Source: CAMYLY01 sp039587215
GTDB lineage: Bacteria > Gemmatimonadota > Gemmatimonadetes > Gemmatimonadales > GWC2-71-9
Length of the DNA: 11,938 nucleotides
NCBI GenBank assembly: GCA_039587215.1
Contig: JBDHIW010000067.1
Span: 1-11,938, forward strand
Direction: 5' to 3'
Shown piece by piece: positions 6,161 through 11,938 of the stretch. The notes below the pieces were generated by a model. That model saw nothing but the letters and a program-made list of their open reading frames with translations, made no database searches and was not told where the DNA came from. Every line of letters starts with the position of its first letter. Position 1 is the first letter of the stretch. The translations under genes and the position numbers were made by a program.

Positions 6161-8385
6161 TCGGCGCTCAACGCGCGCGCGGCGTGTGGTGGACGGGGGT
6201 CGTCCTCGCGGCGGCGGCGTGCGCTCCCGACGGTGGCCGCGGGGGGGACGTCGTCCTGCCGGATTCGGTGACCTTCAACCAGCACGTCGGTCCGTTGGCC
6301 GCGCGCGCATGCGCCCCGTGTCACCTCGAGGGTGGGGTGGCGACGACCCTCTTACGCGACGTCACGGACTACCGGGCGCGGTCCGACGCGATCCTCGGCG
6401 TGGTCCGTACGGACGTGGGGGGATGGGCCACCGCGGACGGGACCCCGGCGGCGGCACTGGTCGCCCGGTGGGTGGAACAGGGGATGCCCGAAGGTCCGGA
6501 TCCCGCGCCGGCGTGGCCCGTGGTCCCATCGACGGACTGGACGCTGGGCGCACCCGACATGCTCGTTCCTTTGGTCGAAGCCTTCCCGTTGCCCAGCGAC
6601 GGGCATCCGCGCGTGCGGAGTTTCGTGCTTCGGGTCCCTCTGACGAATGCCCGGACGATTCGAGCTGTGGATCTTCGGCCGACCCCCTGGGCCGCCGTCC
6701 ATCACGCCGTGTTCTTTGCGGACCCCACCGATCAGTCGCGGCAGCGGGATGCCCGCGACCCGGGGCCGGGCTTCGACGATCCGGTGGTGGGCGGTGACGG
6801 GTCGGTCGTCGGCGGGATCATGGTGCCGTGGACGCCTGCCGGGCCCACGGAGCTCGCGGTGCCGTGGCGCCTCGATCCGGGCACCGACCTGATCGTTCGG
6901 GTACGCGTGCAATCCGTCGAGGATGAGCGGCCGCTGCAGATGGTCGCGGGCCTGTACTTCGCCGAGGGGGAGGGGCAGGCGGCCGATCTCCCAATCGTGA
7001 TCCCGCTGCTCTCGCGGCAGATCGCGATCGCACCGGGTGCGCAGTCCACCGAGATCACGCGCGACGTGACGCTTCCGGTGCCGGTGCGCGTCACGGGCGT
7101 GTACCCGCAGCAGCACGGAGCCGGTGCGGGCGTGTCGGTGTTCGCCGAGATTCCGGGCGGCGATGACGAGCAGCTTCTGGCGCTCGACGCATGGGATTTC
7201 GCGCATCAATTGCCACGAGCGCTGCCCGCGGCCGTCACGCTGCCGGCGGGGACCCGCCTCATCATGCGTGCCCGTTTCGACGCACCGCGCGACACCGGCG
7301 CGGCGCCGCTTCAGTTTGGATCGCTGCCGGACGGCGAGGTCGCCGGTGTGGCGCTGCAGGTCGTCGTCGGGGACACGGCGGCCTACGAGAGGCTCGCTGC
7401 CCATCTCGACGGTGAAGGGGCCGGAGCGCTCATCGAAGACCTCCGGTTTCTGACGGAGGCGGATCCGACCAACGCCGACCGCCAGTTCGAGCTGGCCACG
7501 ACGTACCACCGGCTCGGCCTGCTCGATCTTGCGGTCGCCCATTACCAACGGGCGATCGCCGCCAGGCAGGATTTTCACGACGCGCGCTACGGGCTCGGGT
7601 TGGCCATGCAGGAAGGTGGGCGGCCGGACGATGCACTGCAGGTCTACGTGCGCGTGTTGGAGGCGCAACCGCAGCGCGCCGACGTGCATTACCGTATCGC
7701 GACCCTACTCCACGATCAGGGCGACCTGGCCAACGCGCTCAGCGGATATCAGCGTGCCCTGGAGCTCGACCCCAACCTCGCCGGGGCCCACAACGGCATA
7801 GGGACCCTTCTGGCCGAAGTCGGTGAGCCCGTGGAGGCGTTTGCGGCCTATCGGCGGGCGCTGGCCATCGATCCCGAAAACCGCGATGCGCCGATGAACA
7901 TCGGCAACTTGCTGTTCAACGGGGGCGAAGTCGATGAGGCGGCCTTCTGGTACCGCAGGGCGGTGGCGGCGGACCCCCGGTCCGCGCCGAAGCGCTTCAG
8001 TCTGGGGCGCGCGCTGCTCCTGCTCGACTCGGTCGGCGAGGGTCTCGACGAAGTGCGCGCCGCCACGCAACTGGAACCGGCCTGGCCGGTGCCCTGGGCG
8101 CTCCTCGCGTGGGCGCTGGCGACGGAGCCGGACGAGGCGATGCGGGACTCGACCGAGGCCGTACGCGCCGGCGAGGAGGCACAGCGCCTGGCGGGCATCG
8201 CCGATCCCAACATCCTCGACGCGCTGGCGGCCGCCTATGCCTCCGCGGGTCGCTTCGACGACGCGGTGGCCGCGCTCGAGCGTGCACTCGGGCGGGTGAC
8301 CATGACGGACGCGCGGCGCGAGGAAGTGACGGCCAGGCTGGCACTCTACCGCGAGAGGCGTCCCTACCGCCGGCCGGCGCGCTGA
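6157..8385 (+). CDS. Lipoprotein: c-type heme motif, degenerate copper-monooxygenase-like domains, C-terminal TPRs
   Basis: 742 residues. ATG 6157 overlaps the upstream stop, and the frame upstream lacks a signal. Lipoprotein signal with lipobox ending at C22 (LAAAAC). Order of domains: CAPCH heme-binding motif (52-56) in a short cytochrome-like segment that runs to WVEQGMPEGP (105-114); a two-part beta fold (about 125-405) matching the bacterial copper type II ascorbate-dependent monooxygenase (PHM/DBM-like) pattern (LGAPDM, VHHAVFF at 181-187, RVTGVYP, LPAGTRLIMR); then about seven TPR-type repeats (430-735, for example YQRALELDPNLAGAHNGIG). From memory, family members carry MPPW (heme Met), HYxPSG, PHxH and DEM metal sites. 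Here these positions read as GGW, RVQSVED, PQQH and DGE, leaving only the HH pair. Heme attachment remains possible, but monooxygenase activity is doubtful. Anchored in the membrane facing the periplasm; likely scaffold, binding or electron-transfer role. Confidence 0.88.
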   Translation: MIGAQRARGVWWTGVVLAAAACAPDGGRGGDVVLPDSVTFNQHVGPLAARACAPCHLEGGVATTLLRDVTDYRARSDAILGVVRTDVGGWATADGTPAAALVARWVEQGMPEGPDPAPAWPVVPSTDWTLGAPDMLVPLVEAFPLPSDGHPRVRSFVLRVPLTNARTIRAVDLRPTPWAAVHHAVFFADPTDQSRQRDARDPGPGFDDPVVGGDGSVVGGIMVPWTPAGPTELAVPWRLDPGTDLIVRVRVQSVEDERPLQMVAGLYFAEGEGQAADLPIVIPLLSRQIAIAPGAQSTEITRDVTLPVPVRVTGVYPQQHGAGAGVSVFAEIPGGDDEQLLALDAWDFAHQLPRALPAAVTLPAGTRLIMRARFDAPRDTGAAPLQFGSLPDGEVAGVALQVVVGDTAAYERLAAHLDGEGAGALIEDLRFLTEADPTNADRQFELATTYHRLGLLDLAVAHYQRAIAARQDFHDARYGLGLAMQEGGRPDDALQVYVRVLEAQPQRADVHYRIATLLHDQGDLANALSGYQRALELDPNLAGAHNGIGTLLAEVGEPVEAFAAYRRALAIDPENRDAPMNIGNLLFNGGEVDEAAFWYRRAVAADPRSAPKRFSLGRALLLLDSVGEGLDEVRAATQLEPAWPVPWALLAWALATEPDEAMRDSTEAVRAGEEAQRLAGIADPNILDALAAAYASAGRFDDAVAALERALGRVTMTDARREEVTARLALYRERRPYRRPAR

Positions 8386-8386
8386 C

Positions 8387-9571
8387 GTGGGCGGACACGC
8401 GGTCGTCGTTGGGAGCGGCGTCTTCGGCGTGACCACGGCGCTGGCGCTGTCCGCGCGAGGGTGGTCCGTCAGTCTGACGGATCCCGGACCCGTTCCTCAT
8501 CCCCAAGCCGCGAGTACCGATATCAGCAAGGTCGTCCGGATGGCGTACGGAGCTGACGAGGAGCTGACCGCTCTCGCGGAGCGCGCACGGGAGGGGTGGA
8601 TCGAGTGGAACGCCGAGTGGATGCGCGGCGGCGGTCGAGCGCTGTATCACGAAACGGGTGTGCTCATGCTCTCTCGCGAGCGGTTGGCGCGGGACGGTTT
8701 CGAGTACGAGAGCCTCGCCGTCCTGCGTCGGCGGGGGCACCATCCCGAGCGTCTCGACGCCGCAGCTCTGGCCCGGCGTTTCCCCGACTGGGCCGAAGCG
8801 GGATATACGGACGGGTTCTTCGACGCGCACGGTGGGTACGCGGAGAGCGGTGAAGTGGTCGCGAGACTCGTGGACCAGGCACGGCGGCGGGGCGTGGACG
8901 TTCGGGATCATCGCGCGGTCGACGGCATCCTCACGAATGGGGCGCGCGTTGTCGGGGTCACGCTCGCAGGCGGGGAACGGCTCGCAGGCGACGCCGTGGT
9001 GGCGGCCGCAGGCGTGTGGACGGAGGCGCTCCTTGGGGGTGGAACGGCTGTCCGCGCCACCGGCCATCCAGTGTTCCACCTGCGCCCGAGCGATCCGGCG
9101 CCGTTCGGTGCCGACCGATTCCCGACCTTCACGGCGGACATTGCCCGGACGGGCTTCTATGGCTTCCCACTGCATCGCACGGGGGTCGTGAAGGTCGCGA
9201 ACCACAGCGCCGGACGCGTCCTGGCCCCGGACGCGCCGCGTGCGGTCACCGAGGATGAGACGGCCCGCATGCGGCGGTTCGTCCGGGAGACGTTCCCGGG
9301 GCTGGCGGATGCCGAAGTCGTCTCGACGCGGTTGTGTCTCTATGCGGACACGCCAGACGGGGACTTCTGGATCGGGCGAGACCCGGCTCGACCCGGCCTG
9401 ACGGTGGCGACCGGCGGCAGCGGACACGCGTTCAAGTTTGCTCCGGTCCTCGGCAACATCGTGGCGGACGCCGTGGAGGGGGTCGCGAATCCGTACACGG
9501 CGAGGTTCGGGGTGCCGCCGCGGGATCGCACGGACGGTGCCGAGGCTGCCCGACATCGGGGACCGGCATGA
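8387..9571 (+). CDS. FAD-dependent amine/amino-acid oxidase of the DAO family (sarcosine-oxidase-like)
   Basis: 394 residues from GTG 8387, one base after the lipoprotein stop, with no clear Shine-Dalgarno, so coupling is likely. Seen: N-terminal Rossmann FAD motif GSGVFG (9-14) preceded by a beta strand; STDISKVVRMAYG (43-55), the family's conserved segment after the first strands; C-terminal RLCLYADTPDGDFWIG (315-330) and GGSGHAFKFAPVLG (343-356), both typical of monomeric sarcosine oxidase and L-pipecolate oxidase relatives. C317 aligns with the cysteine that binds FAD covalently in monomeric sarcosine oxidase (remembered, not aligned by program). Members oxidise secondary amines or N-methyl amino acids with release of hydrogen peroxide. 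No signal peptide, so cytoplasmic. The length is normal for the family. The substrate cannot be read from sequence, and membership in this operon gives no obvious clue. Confidence 0.9.
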   Translation: MGGHAVVVGSGVFGVTTALALSARGWSVSLTDPGPVPHPQAASTDISKVVRMAYGADEELTALAERAREGWIEWNAEWMRGGGRALYHETGVLMLSRERLARDGFEYESLAVLRRRGHHPERLDAAALARRFPDWAEAGYTDGFFDAHGGYAESGEVVARLVDQARRRGVDVRDHRAVDGILTNGARVVGVTLAGGERLAGDAVVAAAGVWTEALLGGGTAVRATGHPVFHLRPSDPAPFGADRFPTFTADIARTGFYGFPLHRTGVVKVANHSAGRVLAPDAPRAVTEDETARMRRFVRETFPGLADAEVVSTRLCLYADTPDGDFWIGRDPARPGLTVATGGSGHAFKFAPVLGNIVADAVEGVANPYTARFGVPPRDRTDGAEAARHRGPA

Positions 9572-9593
9572 GGGTCGCGCAGCACGGTCCTCA

Positions 9594-10712
9594 ATGGCAT
9601 CTTACGTCAGACTCCACAGTGAGACGGCGGTGAACGACATACCAGTGAGCGAACGCACGGTCGCCCTCCTGCAGCACAGCATCCGCGAGCAGGTGCAGAC
9701 GTTCCTGACGGAGCGCGAGGTCGATTGTGTCATGGTGGGGTCGCCGATCGAGTTGGTCGAAGCCCTACTCGATGGGGGATACGCGGTGGCGGTGGTGGAC
9801 ATCGGGCTGCCCAACGTCGACGGCCCGGCGCTCGTGCGCGAGGTCCTCGAAGCCGATCCCGAAACGTCCGTGGTCGTGGTGAGTCACCCCACCGACGCGA
9901 CGACGGCGGCATTCTGTCTGCAGCACGGGGCGTTCGACTACCTGACGAAACCGCTCCAGCTGGAAGAACTGATGCTCACCGTCGAGCGCGGGGTGCGCCG
10001 GCGGGCGACCGAGATGCAGCAGGAGGAGATCTCGGCGTGGCTGAAGCAGGAGCTCGTGAAGCGGACGCAGGAGCTCGAGCGGGAGCGGCAGAAGCTGCAG
10101 CAGATCAACGTGGCGACGCTCGGCGCGTTGATCAACGTGCTCGAGGCGAAGCACCCCGACTTCGTCGGGCACTCGGCGCGAGTCGCGGAGCTCGCCGCGA
10201 CGATTGCGGCGGAGATGGATATGAACGACGACGACGTCGAGGCCGTGCGCGCTGCCGCGCGGCTGCATGATATCGGCAAGATCGGCGTGTCGGACGCCGT
10301 GCTGCAGAAGAAGGGGGCGCTCACCGACGAGGAGAAGCAGCATATCCGCCGGCAGGTCGAGATCGGCTTCAACATCCTGTCCCCGCTCACCCACCTGGGC
10401 GCCGTGACCGACTACGTGCACGCGCACCACGAGAACTTCGACGGGTCGGGGTACCCGCGTGGGCTCGCGGGTGAGGACATCCCGGTCGGTGCGAGGATCG
10501 TCGCTGCGGCCGAGGTCTACGACGCCATCACGACGTCCCGGCCGTATCAGGACTCGATGCCCCAGGACGAGGCGATTGCGCGGCTGCGAAAGCTCGCGGG
10601 GTCGAAGCTCGACCCCACCGTCGTCGAGGCGCTCGCCCGTTCCGTCGAGCGGCGCAACATGCTGGTGTTCCTCGACGACTCCCATGACCCTAGGCGGTCG
10701 ATCTCCGGGTAG
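9594..10712 (+). CDS. Response-regulator-type HD-GYP domain protein (c-di-GMP phosphodiesterase family)
   Basis: 372 residues from ATG 9594; GTG 9630 (residue 13) is a serious alternative because it overlaps the stop of a micro-frame and has a weak GAG site before it. Receiver domain (about 20-130): phosphoacceptor D69 in VVDIGLP, S97 at the Thr/Ser switch, K119 in YLTKP. The first strand reads TVALLQHS instead of ending in an acidic pair. A charged coiled coil (about 135-172) joins it to the HD-GYP domain (172-350), which has VLEAKHPDFVGHSARV, HDIGK (225-229), HHENFDGSGYP (278-288) and AAEVYDAITTSRPY. HD-GYP proteins cleave c-di-GMP using two or three metals. Most ligands are present, though AE stands where AD is usual. 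Cytoplasmic. No histidine kinase is adjacent. Last gene of the likely operon, 22 bases after the oxidase gene. Confidence 0.93.
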   Translation: MASYVRLHSETAVNDIPVSERTVALLQHSIREQVQTFLTEREVDCVMVGSPIELVEALLDGGYAVAVVDIGLPNVDGPALVREVLEADPETSVVVVSHPTDATTAAFCLQHGAFDYLTKPLQLEELMLTVERGVRRRATEMQQEEISAWLKQELVKRTQELERERQKLQQINVATLGALINVLEAKHPDFVGHSARVAELAATIAAEMDMNDDDVEAVRAAARLHDIGKIGVSDAVLQKKGALTDEEKQHIRRQVEIGFNILSPLTHLGAVTDYVHAHHENFDGSGYPRGLAGEDIPVGARIVAAAEVYDAITTSRPYQDSMPQDEAIARLRKLAGSKLDPTVVEALARSVERRNMLVFLDDSHDPRRSISG

Positions 10713-10721
10713 GTCGCCCCC

Positions 10722-10747
10722 GAGCAGCTGGCGTGCGGCTGCTGCTC
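10722..10747. terminator. Possible weak hairpin between convergent genes
   Basis: GAGCAGC (10722-10728) pairs with GCTGCTC (10741-10747) around a 12-base loop, in the 33-base gap and overlapping the stop codon of the methyltransferase gene. No T-run is present. It is the only candidate for ending either transcript here. Confidence 0.3.
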
Positions 10748-11915
10748 AGTCGATGGCGCGGAGGATCGCGCCCTTGAGATACCCCGATTCCGGGATCGAC
10801 AGCACGACAGGGTGGTCCGCAGATTGCGCGACGACCCGCTCGACCGCAATCCGCCGCCCGCTGTCGGCCGCCGCGTCGCCGAGCATCCGCATGAACGCGG
10901 CGCTGTCCACGTGAAACGAACAGGAACACGTCAGCACGCGGCCGCCCGCCCGGAGTAGCTTGAGCGCGCGGAGGTTCACCTCTTTGTAGCCGCGCAGCCC
11001 CCCGGCGAGAGCGGCACGCGACTTCACGAAGGCGGGTGGATCCAGAACGATCGTGTCGAAGCGGGCTCCCGCTTTCTGTAGTGCGCGCAGTTCGTCGAAG
11101 GCGTTCCCCTCTCGCCACTCGATCGGTGCACCGTCGTTCCGGGCCTCGTTTCGCCGGGCCTGCTCGAGCGCCGCCGTACTCTGGTCGATCGCGATTACCC
11201 CGGTCGCGTGTTGCGCGAGATGCAGCGCAAAGTGTCCCTGATAGGTGAACACATCGAGCGCGGACCCGCGCGCGAGCGCCCGCATGGCGATCCTGTTGTC
11301 CCGCTGATCGAGAAACGCCCCGGTCTTTTGACCCGTGAGGGGCAACACGCCGTACCGAATGCCCGCCTCGCTCACCTCCACCTCGTCGGGAACGCGCCCG
11401 CGGGCGACGACGACGTCGAGCGACAGGCCCTCGTGGCGTCGGACCGACGCGTCGTGTCGCAGCACGATGCCGGCGGGCGAGAACTGCGCCTCCAGCGTGT
11501 CGAGAATCGTTTCCCGCATCGTCTCGATGCCGGCCGACAGGAGCTGAACCGCCAGCACGTCCCCGTAGCGATCGACGATCAGGGACGGAAGCCCATCGGC
11601 TTCACTGTGTACGAGCCGGAACGCCGTGGGGGCGCCCACGAGGTCGGTCCGGCGGCTCGCCGCGGCGGCGATGCGCGCCTGCCACCAGTCGCGATCGATG
11701 GGGGTCCCCGGGTCGTCCAGTCGTCGGAGGCGGATCTCCGAGTGTGGACTCCAGAGGGCGGCGCCGAGGGGCTGTCCATTGCGCAGGGCGACCTCGACGA
11801 CGTCGGCGTCGGGGGGCCCCCGACCGATCACGTCCGAGCGATAGATCCACGGGTGGCCGTGAAGCCAGCGCTCCCCGCCGCGTCGCGATACCCGCACGGT
11901 CGAACGATCGGTCAT
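10746..11915 (-). CDS. rlmI: Class I SAM-dependent rRNA (cytosine-C5) methyltransferase, RlmI-like
   Basis: 389 residues, full length for the family. Order: N-terminal PUA-like RNA-binding domain (about 3-70, with RRGGERWLHGHPWIYRSDV); a middle beta domain (about 95-190, GLPSLIVDRYGDVLAVQ); then a Rossmann methyltransferase domain with LTGQKTGAFLDQRDNR (193-208), SAM-binding ALDVFTYQGHFALHLA (219-234), acidic D244, LDPPAF (291-296) and catalytic-type CSCSF (330-334). E. coli RlmI makes m5C1962 in 23S rRNA. The whole layout and the DPPAF/CSCS motifs fit this group, but paralogues of similar build exist, so the exact rRNA position is not certain. Start ATG 11915; only 23 bases upstream are visible, so promoter and operon context are unknown. 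Convergent with the HD-GYP gene and probably unrelated to it. Confidence 0.9.
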   Translation of the reverse strand: MTDRSTVRVSRRGGERWLHGHPWIYRSDVIGRGPPDADVVEVALRNGQPLGAALWSPHSEIRLRRLDDPGTPIDRDWWQARIAAAASRRTDLVGAPTAFRLVHSEADGLPSLIVDRYGDVLAVQLLSAGIETMRETILDTLEAQFSPAGIVLRHDASVRRHEGLSLDVVVARGRVPDEVEVSEAGIRYGVLPLTGQKTGAFLDQRDNRIAMRALARGSALDVFTYQGHFALHLAQHATGVIAIDQSTAALEQARRNEARNDGAPIEWREGNAFDELRALQKAGARFDTIVLDPPAFVKSRAALAGGLRGYKEVNLRALKLLRAGGRVLTCSCSFHVDSAAFMRMLGDAAADSGRRIAVERVVAQSADHPVVLSIPESGYLKGAILRAID

Positions 11916-11938
11916 GGAGTGTGGGGGGCAGATCGGTC

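Noticed and set aside
6352..7689. Minus-strand open frame (445 codons) opposite the lipoprotein gene
   Set aside because: Covered by the monooxygenase-like and TPR coding frame on the plus strand. The translation is low-complexity and Arg-rich.
7997..9556. Long minus-strand open frame (519 codons) opposite the lipoprotein end and oxidase gene
   Set aside because: The plus strand encodes clear FAD and TPR motifs here. The minus frame is rich in Arg, His and Pro, has no recognisable motif, and is the usual GC-rich shadow.
9438..9593. Upstream extension of the HD-GYP protein into the oxidase gene
   Set aside because: It overlaps the conserved C-terminal segment of the oxidase and is Arg-rich with no receiver-like sequence.
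1..11938. CRISPR, tRNA/rRNA, IS element, prophage, toxin-antitoxin or known defence system
   Set aside because: I looked for repeats with spacers, inverted terminal repeats, transposase motifs and nuclease or toxin motifs on both strands and found none. The peptidase and kinase genes have no defence-type neighbours.

Overview
The window is GC-rich, Gram-negative-type bacterial chromosome, close-packed with seven complete genes and one 5'-truncated gene. A receptor-type Ser/Thr kinase with a PEGA-like tail, several signal-peptide/TPR/beta-barrel proteins, a cytochrome-monooxygenase-TPR lipoprotein and an M61 peptidase together recall Gemmatimonadota or a neighbouring phylum. This assignment rests on gene style only; there is no rRNA or marker gene to confirm it. 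I see no tRNA, rRNA, IS element, CRISPR array or phage gene, and base composition looks even throughout.

Layout. (1) 2-3041 (+): a likely three-gene operon joined by 4-base start/stop overlaps. It encodes a transmembrane Ser/Thr kinase (its N-lobe lies before the window), an exported TPR/FlgD-Ig-like protein with a C-terminal membrane hairpin and an Arg-rich tail, and a small outer-membrane beta-barrel candidate. A perfect 17-bp hairpin follows, placed to serve as terminator for both converging units. (2) 3122-4930 (-): a secreted M61 family aminopeptidase with a PDZ domain. (3) 4931-5062: a divergent promoter region with a sigma70-like promoter for the peptidase, a G-rich tract, and a TATATC box almost touching the start of the next gene. 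(4) 5063-10712 (+): a likely four-gene operon. It encodes a TPR/beta-barrel envelope protein, a 742-residue lipoprotein (c-type heme motif, copper-monooxygenase-like domains, TPRs), a sarcosine-oxidase-like flavoenzyme and a receiver/HD-GYP protein. (5) 10746-11915 (-): an RlmI-type rRNA methyltransferase, convergent with the operon.

How the parts may work together. The first unit looks like envelope signalling: a kinase with a probable extracytoplasmic sensor domain made together with two exported proteins. The second unit combines surface proteins, a flavin oxidase and a c-di-GMP-phosphodiesterase-type output protein; co-transcription is supported by spacing, but a common pathway is inference. 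The most unusual item is the lipoprotein. By comparison with the remembered family pattern, it keeps the fold but seems to have lost most copper ligands and the usual heme axial-Met motif, so it may be a pseudoenzyme scaffold. The HD-GYP protein's receiver domain also lacks the acidic pair that normally binds Mg2+.
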